Positions 43,894 through 51,328 of a stretch of DNA of 64,000 bases are shown piece after piece. The stretch is from the NCBI RefSeq assembly GCF_004337695.1, contig NZ_SJXJ01000004.1, positions 1 to 64,000 on the forward strand, read 5' to 3'. Every line of letters starts with the position of its first letter. Position 1 is the stretch's first letter. The notes under the pieces were generated by a model that saw only the letters and a program-made list of their open reading frames with translations, made no database searches and was not told where the DNA came from. The translations under genes and the position numbers were made by a program. The stretch comes from Tenacibaculum sp. M341 (GTDB lineage Bacteria > Bacteroidota > Bacteroidia > Flavobacteriales > Flavobacteriaceae).

Positions 43894-44628
43894 ATGTCAA
43901 GAAAATTACATTTACGAACACGTAAACTTCATCGCTATTTAGGATTGTTTATTGGAATTCAGTTTTTATTTTGGACTGTTGGTGGATTGTATTTTAGTTG
44001 GAATAACATGAAAGATGTTCATGGTAAAACACTTATTGATAAATCGGAAAAAACATTTGCTTTTCAATATAACGAACCAGTAAGAAAGCTTTTAGGTATA
44101 GTTAATGATCCAATAGAAAAAATAGAAGCAATTGTTGTAAACAAAGATAGTCTGTTGCGTTTGCATACGTCTAAAGGTAGCAAACTATTAAAGTTAAATA
44201 AGAATCATTATTCAACACAGAAAGAAATTACTAAAGAAGAGGTAACAGCTTTTGTTAAAAGTAGATTAAAAGAGGAAATAGCTATAAAGGAAATAACTTT
44301 TTTAACTGAAAAAGATATTTCTAAAGGACATGAGTATAGAGGGAAGCCTTTGCCTGCGTATGCTGTTCATTTAGACCATCCTACCAATACAAAAGTATAT
44401 GTGCATCCGCAGTTAGCAAAAATTACAACCGTAAGAAATGATAATTGGAGGCGTTTTGACTTTTTATGGATGTTACACGTAATGGATTTTGAAACCAGAG
44501 ATCATATTACCAATTGGACATTACGAATTTTCTCTGTATTAGGATTGTTAACCATATTTTCTGGCTTTTATTTGTATTATTTAAGTTCTCCAACGATAAG
44601 AAATCTCAAAAGGAAAATTAGAAGATAA
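43894..44628 (+). CDS. PepSY-type two-helix membrane protein
   Basis: A 244-residue protein with membrane segments near 15-33 and 208-228 and a periplasmic domain between them. The domain has PepSY-like repeats (KTLIDKSEKTFAF, then EITKEEVTAFVKSRLKEEIA). Conserved His residues flank the helices (TRKLHRYLG, DHPTNTKVYVHPQ, WMLHVMDFETRDH). It is a short relative of the 415-residue PepSY protein at 13077. Function is probably linked to membrane redox or metal handling. It stands alone between two terminators. Confidence 0.8.
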   Translation: MSRKLHLRTRKLHRYLGLFIGIQFLFWTVGGLYFSWNNMKDVHGKTLIDKSEKTFAFQYNEPVRKLLGIVNDPIEKIEAIVVNKDSLLRLHTSKGSKLLKLNKNHYSTQKEITKEEVTAFVKSRLKEEIAIKEITFLTEKDISKGHEYRGKPLPAYAVHLDHPTNTKVYVHPQLAKITTVRNDNWRRFDFLWMLHVMDFETRDHITNWTLRIFSVLGLLTIFSGFYLYYLSSPTIRNLKRKIRR

Positions 44629-44649
44629 TTGGTTATAGCCACTATACAT

Positions 44650-44688
44650 AAAAAAGATCTGTTGACTAAAAAGCAACAGATCTTTTTT
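44650..44688. terminator. Bidirectional terminator
   Basis: A perfect 15-bp stem (44650-44664 with 44674-44688) with A-run on one side and T-run on the other lies between two converging genes and can end both transcripts. Confidence 0.9.
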
Positions 44689-44714
44689 GTTTGTATACAA
44701 ATTGTTTTGTGATA

Positions 44715-45902
44715 CTATTTTATTTGAAACATGTCATCTTCTGGTGTAGCAGTATATCTTCCTTCTACTTGATCCCATAAGTTAGCGCTTCCCATCATTT
44801 GCCTGATTCTGCTAGTAGAAGTACTTGCAGATGCAGCAACTCTACCAGTTTTAGTACGTTGTAAACGCCAGTTTACTCTAACTTCAGCAGGAGCGTCAAA
44901 ATCTAATCCCCAGAAATAAGAATGTCTAGCATTTACATGTTTAGCAGGAATGTCAATAGCATTTACATACCAATATCTAACACTTTGAAAAGCTGCAATG
45001 TCTTTTAAACGATTGTTAGAATCTCCAATTCCAGCATTTAAAATTAATGAAGAAGAGTACCAAGTAGTTGCTAAATTATTTCTGTTTTTCATTTCTTGTA
45101 CATACCATCTTACACGCTCTCCAGTCCAATCATTAGAGCCATCGTTGTTGTAATCTCCTAAATAATTTTTACGTCCTTTACTCCAAAACGGATCTAATAA
45201 TTCTAATCTATTAGGCATTAATCGAGCACTTAAATTTCCTTTTTTAACCGCAGTACTAAAAAGAAAAGAAGTATAAGTTGCTAATTGATTACCTAATGAA
45301 TGTCCAACAAATCGGATGTTGTTACTAGTGTTATTCGCTAAAAGTGCGCTAAGTTGGTTAAAAGCTTCAATTCCTAATGAATTTGTAGGCGCTTGTCTTT
45401 CAGAGTAGCTACCATCGCTTAAACGATAACGCATTTTTTTGTTACCATTAGTACTCCAAATTTTAGCTTCTGCATTTTTAAGTTCAAGTTCATCAGCAAA
45501 TTGATTCCAGTAGAAAATAGCAACATTCCATCCCTTTTTCTTCCATATTTGAGCAGTATTTACGTTTACATTATTTGAGGCATCAACAAATTGAAAATTC
45601 TCTCTTTCGTAATTGTTACTAGAACTGTTTAATTGCCATCCATGAAAGTATACAACAGTAGGTTTTGAAGGATCGTAAAAAGAAGAAGAAACGTTTATTT
45701 TTCTGTTTGTTCTTTCGTCAAATGCTTTTGCAGATTGGTTTTGCGAATTAAACCAATACACTCCATAATCTAAAAAATCGGCGCTTCTGTTACTTACATT
45801 AACTTCGGTGGTTTCGTTTTCTATCAGGTTGTCTGTTTCGTCAACAGCACAACTAAACATAAGAAAAGAAAGTGAAATACAAATTAGGGTTTTTAATTTC
45901 AT
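44715..45902 (-). CDS. Alpha/beta-hydrolase (lipase-like) lipoprotein
   Basis: The start is set at the ATG at 45902 (MKLKTLICIS), which gives a lipoprotein signal with Cys18 (FMFSC). The 11 codons upstream have no such logic. The 395-residue protein has an oxyanion-type HGW (87-89, VVYFHGWQ) and a nucleophile elbow GHSLGNQ with Ser202. Catalytic Asp/His candidates are D in LLDPFWSKG and H in NARHSYFWG. It resembles lipases that act on secreted or surface lipids. Single gene with a long upstream region. Confidence 0.82.
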   Translation of the reverse strand: MKLKTLICISLSFLMFSCAVDETDNLIENETTEVNVSNRSADFLDYGVYWFNSQNQSAKAFDERTNRKINVSSSFYDPSKPTVVYFHGWQLNSSSNNYERENFQFVDASNNVNVNTAQIWKKKGWNVAIFYWNQFADELELKNAEAKIWSTNGNKKMRYRLSDGSYSERQAPTNSLGIEAFNQLSALLANNTSNNIRFVGHSLGNQLATYTSFLFSTAVKKGNLSARLMPNRLELLDPFWSKGRKNYLGDYNNDGSNDWTGERVRWYVQEMKNRNNLATTWYSSSLILNAGIGDSNNRLKDIAAFQSVRYWYVNAIDIPAKHVNARHSYFWGLDFDAPAEVRVNWRLQRTKTGRVAASASTSTSRIRQMMGSANLWDQVEGRYTATPEDDMFQIK

Positions 45903-46206
45903 TTTTTGTTTACATTTTGTTATTTGGATCGACAAATCAATGAAAAAAAATGAGAAAATGCAAAAAAATATATGTTTTTGGTGTAAAAGTGTTAAAAACA
46001 GGCTTTAAATAATGAATATATGTTAATTGTAGTGATACAATGTTAACTTATGTTTAAATAAAATTATCATTGTATAAATCAGAATGATTTTTGTAATGTG
46101 TAATATTGAAGCTGGTTTTTTTGAATGTGAGTAATAAAAGTTTTCACACAAACTTTACATGCTTTTATTTTTTTTAGAGCATTTTTGCAGGAAAAATTAA
46201 ATCAAT
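45903..46206. other. Divergent intergenic region
   Basis: About 300 bases between two divergent lipoprotein genes. No gene is supported. Promoters for both should lie here. A TTTTTG near 46185 may belong to the rightward one, but the full consensus is absent. Confidence 0.4.
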
Positions 46207-46626
46207 ATGAAAGCAATACATTTTTTTTCTTTAATCCTATTATTAATTTCTTGTACTAATCAAGAAGATTGTTCTACTATTTATTGTGATCAACCTAGAC
46301 TTTATATGTTATTGGTTAATGATGCTGACAATACTGATTATATCGCAAGTAATCAATTAGAAATATCCGATTTTGAATTCTTTGTAGAAGGAGAGAAAAT
46401 TAAGTATAATGGTGAATTTTTCTTGAATGAAAAAGGAGAGACTTTAGTCGATATACCTTATTTTGACAGTTTATTAATTCGTATTAAAAATGAAAAAAAG
46501 ATAGAGATCTTAACAACTAAAAACGTTTCAACAGGGTGTTGTTCAGAAGGAATAAAGAATGTTGAGGTTAAAGGTTTTGAAAGTGTTTTTGATAAAGACA
46601 CAAACAGATTAATAGTTAGGATATAA
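46207..46626 (+). CDS. Small lipoprotein of unknown function, 139 aa
   Basis: Lipobox LLISC with Cys16, followed by a Cys-rich N-terminus (NQEDCSTIYCDQP) and another Cys pair near 104 (TGCCSEG). The mature part is beta-rich. Four clustered cysteines may form disulfides. It is 26 bases before the GlpQ-type gene and may be co-transcribed. Confidence 0.75.
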   Translation: MKAIHFFSLILLLISCTNQEDCSTIYCDQPRLYMLLVNDADNTDYIASNQLEISDFEFFVEGEKIKYNGEFFLNEKGETLVDIPYFDSLLIRIKNEKKIEILTTKNVSTGCCSEGIKNVEVKGFESVFDKDTNRLIVRI

Positions 46627-46652
46627 AATTTAAAATTATTTGTATTAGAACA

Positions 46653-47636
46653 ATGAAATATGTATTAATAATACTAACTGTTTTATCAATTGGTAGTTGT
46701 AAGGTATCTGATAATTCAAAAGAAAAATTAAAAAGAACCGATAAGATAGTAGTGGCTCATAGAGGAGCTTCCGGTTATTTACCAGAACACACTATAGCTG
46801 CCAAAGCAATGGCATATGCTATGCAACCAGATTATATTGAGCAAGATTTAGTGTTGAGTAAGGATGATGTGCCTGTTGTGATTCATGATATTTATTTAGA
46901 TGATGTTACCAATGTAGAAAGTGTTTTTCCGGAGAGAAAAAGAGAGGATGGTCGTTACTATGTTATTGATTTTACTTTTGAGGAATTACAAAAATTAAAT
47001 GTTACTGAACGTTTTAATACAAAAGACGGAAAACAGTTTTATCCAAATCGTTTTCCAAAGGGTATTTCAAGTTTTAAATTGCATTCTCTTCAGCAAGAAA
47101 TAGAACTAATTCAAGGATTGAATAAGAGTACTGGTCATACAATTGGAATTTATCCAGAAATTAAAAATCCTGCTTTTCATCATAAAAACGGAAAGGATAT
47201 AGCTAAAATTACGTTAGATGTATTGTCTAAATATGGTTATAACACCAAAGATGATAAATGTATTTTTCAGTGTTTTGACGCTAAAGAATTAGAAAGAGTT
47301 CGAAAAGAGTTAAAATCTCAGTTGTTTTTAGTACAGTTAATTGAGTTTCCTGAAGAAACAAAGCAATTTTCGCATTTTGCAACGTATGCTGATGGAGTAG
47401 GTCCTTGGTACAAACAAATTGTAGATAAAAAAGAAAATGGTGAATGGGTTTTTACATCTTTAGTAGCAGATGCACACAAACTAGGATTAAAAGTACATAC
47501 TTATACATTAAGAGCAGATCAATTAGGTGAATTTTCTTCTTTTCAAGAAAATATAAAAGTTTTATTAGAAGAGGCAAATGTTGATGGTTGTTTTACCGAT
47601 TTTCCAGACAAGGTTATCAGTGTTTTAGAGGAGTAG
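46653..47636 (+). CDS. glpQ: Glycerophosphodiester phosphodiesterase, lipoprotein
   Basis: A 327-residue GDPD-family TIM-barrel that cleaves glycerophosphodiesters to glycerol-3-phosphate and an alcohol. It has a lipoprotein signal with Cys16 (IGSCK). Catalytic and metal residues are His36 and Arg37 (AHRGASGYLPEHT), Glu63/Asp65 (IEQDLVLSKD) and His78 (VIHD). The insertion with a long strand after VTN (about 85-110) is typical of the GlpQ rather than the UgpQ group. It ends at a strong terminator. Confidence 0.92.
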   Translation: MKYVLIILTVLSIGSCKVSDNSKEKLKRTDKIVVAHRGASGYLPEHTIAAKAMAYAMQPDYIEQDLVLSKDDVPVVIHDIYLDDVTNVESVFPERKREDGRYYVIDFTFEELQKLNVTERFNTKDGKQFYPNRFPKGISSFKLHSLQQEIELIQGLNKSTGHTIGIYPEIKNPAFHHKNGKDIAKITLDVLSKYGYNTKDDKCIFQCFDAKELERVRKELKSQLFLVQLIEFPEETKQFSHFATYADGVGPWYKQIVDKKENGEWVFTSLVADAHKLGLKVHTYTLRADQLGEFSSFQENIKVLLEEANVDGCFTDFPDKVISVLEE

Positions 47637-47724
47637 AGGTTGTTTTTGAATCACTTACTTATAAGAGTGAAATCTGAACACCTGTAGTATTTATCTCTGT
47701 ATATTCAAATTATTCACAAGTTAT

Positions 47725-47754
47725 AATATCACCCATTTTGGGTGATATTTTTTT
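47725..47754 (+). terminator. Terminator after glpQ
   Basis: Perfect 10-bp stem AATATCACCC/GGGTGATATT with a 5-base loop, followed by a T-run. Confidence 0.9.
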
Positions 47755-47767
47755 CTAGATGTCATTT

Positions 47768-47775
47768 TACTTTTG
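47768..47775 (+). promoter_or_regulatory. -7 element of the acyltransferase/E1-like operon
   Basis: TACTTTTG matches TANNTTTG. The T-run of the preceding terminator lies at the -33 position. The leader would be about 75 bases. Confidence 0.5.
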
Positions 47776-47856
47776 CAGCGTGAAAAGAAGTTTTTTTGAG
47801 GTTTTTTAGCCTTGAAAAAGTTTATTATTTAATCCCCTTAAAGAAGAAAAAAGACC

Positions 47857-48504
47857 ATGAAAAAAGATAGACTTGTAGAAGTTTATAAAGGAATGTATTT
47901 GTATAAAATTGGAAGTGAAAATATTGAGTCATTTTCAAATTTTGTATATAAAAAATACGCCTATCATTACCACAAAAAATATAATTGGAATCCTGAAGAA
48001 TCAGTTCAGAAAGAGATGAATAAAGCCGATGCGAATCAGTATGAAAATTCTGTTTATTATGGTTTTAGAGATGCTGAAGGAAACTTTTTAGGAACAATGA
48101 AAGTCGGCAAAAAAGGAAACGAAGAACTTTCTATAGAAAAAGATTTTAATATTCAGTTAGACGAATTAATAACTAAGCTAGATTTTTCTGTAGGAAATGT
48201 TTGGCATTTAGGAAGACTGGCAATAGCTTCAGAAATTTTGAAAAGAGATTTTCCTTTAGTTTCTAGTAAAGAAGTTATTCAGAATTTACTACTTCATTCA
48301 TTAAATCATATAGCTAAAAATGATAACGATATTATGTTGGCTGAGTCAGATGTTTTAATTCATAAGATTTTTGACGAATTAGGGCTGCACATGGAAATTA
48401 TAGGAGAAAAGAGATATTTTTTAGGAAGTCCAACTTACCCAGTCATGCTTACAGCTAAAACCATACAAAACTGGTTAGCGAATCACATGGCATTTTCAAA
48501 TTAA
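47857..48504 (+). CDS. GNAT-like / N-acyl amino acid synthase-like protein
   Basis: A 215-residue cytoplasmic protein. The order of elements resembles the N-acyl amino acid synthase and AHL-synthase-like branch of the GNAT fold. It has an N-terminal substrate-side helix (FVYKKYAYHYHKKYNW), a strand with a sequence of the type RDAEGNFLGTMKV, a segment WHLGRLAIASE at about 117-127 and a C-terminal helix bundle. The classical acetyl-CoA P-loop (Q/RxxGxG/A) is not clear, so the donor may be acyl-carrier protein. It lies 9 bases before an E1-like gene; the two form an operon with a promoter upstream and a terminator downstream. Product unknown. Confidence 0.6.
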   Translation: MKKDRLVEVYKGMYLYKIGSENIESFSNFVYKKYAYHYHKKYNWNPEESVQKEMNKADANQYENSVYYGFRDAEGNFLGTMKVGKKGNEELSIEKDFNIQLDELITKLDFSVGNVWHLGRLAIASEILKRDFPLVSSKEVIQNLLLHSLNHIAKNDNDIMLAESDVLIHKIFDELGLHMEIIGEKRYFLGSPTYPVMLTAKTIQNWLANHMAFSN

Positions 48505-48513
48505 AATTATAAA

Positions 48514-49302
48514 ATGAGTACAGAAAATAAAGCGTTAGAAGAAATGCATTCTAGTTCCAGATATCATAAGAATGTGTTATATATAACTCCAGAAGAACAA
48601 GACAAGATTAAAGATATTAAAATTGTTTTTGGTGGTGTTGGTTTAGGGAGTGTAATTGCAGAAGCATTACTAAGATTAGGATTTGAGAATTTTGTTTTCA
48701 TTGATGGAGATGAAGTAGAGCAATCAAACTTAAATAGACAGAATTATACGGATAATGATGTAAATACTTCAAAAGTTGAAGCAATTACGAATAGGTTAAA
48801 AGCAATTAATCCAGATGTTCAAATTGAGTATCATCACTTGTTTTTAGCTCCAGATACCATAAAACACTATGTGTCTGGTTGTGATATAGCAATCAATGCG
48901 ATTGATTTTGATACATTAGAAACTCCTTTTGTGTTTGATGAATATTGTAAAGAATTAGGTGTTCCAGTAATTCATCCGCTAAATTTTGGTTGGGCAGGAG
49001 CAGCTTATGTTGTAACACCAACAAGTGAACAAATTTACGATGTTGCTAGAGAAACAGGTAGGTTTGAATTAGTGTTAATTCAGAATATGCTTACATATTT
49101 TGAAAATAATAAAGACATGAATCTAGATTGGTTTTACGATTTTTATAAAGCATACAAAAAGAATTCAGCAAAAATAACGCCTCCGCAGTTAGTTGTAGGA
49201 TCTAATTTAGCAGCCGCTTTGGTTACCAATATTGCTTTTTGCTTAACAAACAATTTGCCTATAAAAACATATCCTGAACCTTATTTTTTGTGTACTCGAT
49301 AA
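48514..49302 (+). CDS. ThiF/E1-like adenylyltransferase
   Basis: A 262-residue member of the ThiF/MoeB/HesA family, which activates a carboxyl group with ATP. The nucleotide loop GGVGLG is at 40-45. The acidic motif IDGDEVEQSNLNRQ (63-76) holds the Asp, Asn and Arg needed for ATP and Mg2+. ADCDIAINAIDFD-like strands (GCDIAINAIDFDTLE) follow. The zinc CxxC pairs of MoeB are absent, and the only C-terminal Cys is Cys260 in FLCTR. No ubiquitin-like partner gene is seen nearby. Its partner is more likely the upstream acyltransferase-like protein. Confidence 0.82.
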   Translation: MSTENKALEEMHSSSRYHKNVLYITPEEQDKIKDIKIVFGGVGLGSVIAEALLRLGFENFVFIDGDEVEQSNLNRQNYTDNDVNTSKVEAITNRLKAINPDVQIEYHHLFLAPDTIKHYVSGCDIAINAIDFDTLETPFVFDEYCKELGVPVIHPLNFGWAGAAYVVTPTSEQIYDVARETGRFELVLIQNMLTYFENNKDMNLDWFYDFYKAYKKNSAKITPPQLVVGSNLAAALVTNIAFCLTNNLPIKTYPEPYFLCTR

Positions 49303-49311
49303 TAAATGAGA

Positions 49312-49358
49312 AACAATGGTTATTTAGTCAAATCATCAGTACCTAAATAACCATCGTT
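49312..49358 (+). terminator. Terminator of the E1-like operon, inside the opposing gene
   Basis: GGTTATTTAG (49318-49327) pairs with CTAAATAACC (49343-49352), extended by ACAAT/ATCGT-type pairs, then TTTTT. It overlaps the last codons of the converging DUF6503-like gene. Confidence 0.65.
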
Positions 49359-50021
49359 TTTATTGTAATACCAAGCTCTGCTTTTTGGCATTTTTATTCC
49401 GTTGATAGTTTCTTCTCCTGAAAGTAAAATATACTCACCACTGTCTTTTGCTTCTTTAAAAAACTGATATACTTCCATTGCATAGGTTTTCGGGTTAAAA
49501 TAAAAGTACCAAGTGTCTTTACCAACTTCTTTGGTATACGTAGCTTTCAATACCAAGTATTCTTTTCCTTTAAATGTTTTACGAGTAACTTTTTCATCAA
49601 TAATGGTTCCTGAATCTTTTAATTTCATGGGTAAACCATACAAGTATGTGTAGTAGTTTTTAAATAAATTGGCTCTTTTACAGCTTAAGTTGTGTTCTTT
49701 TTTAATTTCTGAAGAAGGATTTTCTACTCCATTAAAACGGATGGTACAATCATTTTTATTTACTGTGTATTCGGTAGTGTTTTCACCTCTAGAAGCTTTT
49801 ACATAAAAATACTCTTCGGGTAAATTTATTTTAATTTCACTCTTTCGCTCGTTTTTACCAGGAGTTTTCATAGTAACCATTAAAGTACCATTAAAAGTGT
49901 TCCAATTATTATTCGGATCGTGATATGCAATGGCTTTGTCTAATAGTTCCTTTCCTGTTATTTCTTGACTGAATAATTGAACTGAAAAAATAAATGCTAA
50001 GAGTAACGTAATTGTTTTCAT
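49320..50021 (-). CDS. Exported DUF6503/LolA-like protein
   Basis: A 233-residue protein with a signal peptide (1-19, SVQLFSQ). The body is a half-open beta-barrel-like pattern similar to LolA/LolB-type lipid-binding folds and to DUF6503, a Bacteroidota family (ELLDKAIAYHDPNNNW at the start, PKSRAWYYNK near the end). A role in carrying a lipid or lipoprotein through the periplasm is possible by fold. Single gene; just upstream (50040-50060) is a short AGGAGTTA direct repeat. Confidence 0.72.
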   Translation of the reverse strand: MKTITLLLAFIFSVQLFSQEITGKELLDKAIAYHDPNNNWNTFNGTLMVTMKTPGKNERKSEIKINLPEEYFYVKASRGENTTEYTVNKNDCTIRFNGVENPSSEIKKEHNLSCKRANLFKNYYTYLYGLPMKLKDSGTIIDEKVTRKTFKGKEYLVLKATYTKEVGKDTWYFYFNPKTYAMEVYQFFKEAKDSGEYILLSGEETINGIKMPKSRAWYYNKNDGYLGTDDLTK

Positions 50022-50113
50022 GGGTTGATTTAGTTTTTAGGAGTTAAGGAGTTAAGGGGGGTATAAGTAGGACAAAATTCATAATTCATTATTCGTAATT
50101 CGTAATTGAAGAA

Positions 50114-51328
50114 TTAATTCTTCCCCATATCTTTTAATAAACTTAAAGCAAAATACGTAACAAAAATACCACCAACAATAATACAAATCCACATAAAAGT
50201 AGCAGTTTGCCAAAAAGAAGTAGTTGTAGTTTCTTCTAGCTCTTTTGTTAGTTTGTGAAAGTTAGTAATACTAGCACTTTTTATTCCTTTTGTTTTGTTT
50301 GAGATAAAGTTACCTAAATCGTATGAAGGTTTATTAAATGAATCATCTACTTCAATGTAATAAGCATTGTCTTTTTCAAAATTAGCAATTACGTGTACAG
50401 GTTTTTGATATAGTTGAATATTGGTAATTTCTAAAGGAGGATTGTCTTTGTTTTCAATTTCTATACTAAACTCTTTTTCGTTTAAATTGCTAAAAGAAAA
50501 AGTATTATCGTTGTTGTAGTTTAGCTCAATTTGATCAATTAATTGATCGTAAGTTTCTGTACGCTTTTTTATTTTACGAGCTCTTTTTACAAATATTTTA
50601 GCTTTTCTTAAGTAGAACTTTGTGTTAATATCAAAAGAAATATAATTGATTTGAGAAGCATTATCAGCAGAAAAGTTTAAAACAGTTGTTTTCTGTTCGT
50701 TATTCTGTGTACTACTGAATTCATAGCTATTGACTTCAACAGGACTTTGTTTAAAAATTTCACTTTCATAAGTACCTGCTTCTAAAATTTCAATAGGTAA
50801 TGAGTAAGAATCATCAAAATCAATACGCAAAAGCTTGTAGGTATTTAAAGGGAAATATATGGTTTTTTCAAATACTGGTTTTTCAGGCAGGTTTATAGGT
50901 TTTAATCTTTTGTGAGATACCAATCCGAACCAGTTTTCTCCATCATTACTTCCTGAGATTGTATAGCTTTTTACAATATCTGTATTTGCGATTTTTAAAA
51001 TGATATGCTCTTGTTTTTTGCCTAGTTTATTTTCTAAAATAATAGACGTAACAGAGTCTTTAATAATCTTTTTAGAAGCAATGGTAATTGGCGTAAATTT
51101 TGAGAATTTTCTATCAGAATTAAAGACTAAAACATATGGAACTTCATTGTTTTGTTTGTCTTTAATTCTAAAAGAGCTAAACTTATCATTAATAGCCGAT
51201 CTTACCTCTTGCGAAAGTTTTATTTTATGCAATCCATCTTCCTTAATATTATCAATAGCGCCTTTGTGAGTTTGGCTAAATCCGTTCAATAAAAAGAAAA
51301 AAGCAAATATGTAGTTATATATTTTCAT
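50114..51328 (-). CDS. DUF3999-like exported protein
   Basis: The start is set at the ATG at 51328 (MKIYNYIFAFFFLLNG), which begins a signal peptide. The 404-residue protein has two beta-sandwich domains and a C-terminal membrane anchor (about 378-397, FMWICIIVGGIFVTYF). The arrangement and its coupling to a DUF2339 gene match DUF3999 proteins. Its start lies inside the end of that gene (14-base overlap), so they are translated together. Function unknown; a cell-envelope complex is likely. Confidence 0.78.
   Translation of the reverse strand: MKIYNYIFAFFFLLNGFSQTHKGAIDNIKEDGLHKIKLSQEVRSAINDKFSSFRIKDKQNNEVPYVLVFNSDRKFSKFTPITIASKKIIKDSVTSIILENKLGKKQEHIILKIANTDIVKSYTISGSNDGENWFGLVSHKRLKPINLPEKPVFEKTIYFPLNTYKLLRIDFDDSYSLPIEILEAGTYESEIFKQSPVEVNSYEFSSTQNNEQKTTVLNFSADNASQINYISFDINTKFYLRKAKIFVKRARKIKKRTETYDQLIDQIELNYNNDNTFSFSNLNEKEFSIEIENKDNPPLEITNIQLYQKPVHVIANFEKDNAYYIEVDDSFNKPSYDLGNFISNKTKGIKSASITNFHKLTKELEETTTTSFWQTATFMWICIIVGGIFVTYFALSLLKDMGKN

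Noticed and set aside
47857..48504. Acyl-homoserine lactone synthase
   Set aside because: Overall layout is similar to that branch of the GNAT fold, but the conserved LuxI residues cannot be seen and no LuxR-type partner is adjacent.
50040..50110. Short AGGAGTTA and TAATTCGTAATTC repeats as a regulatory element
   Set aside because: Low-complexity repetition of the kind expected by chance in AT-rich spacers.
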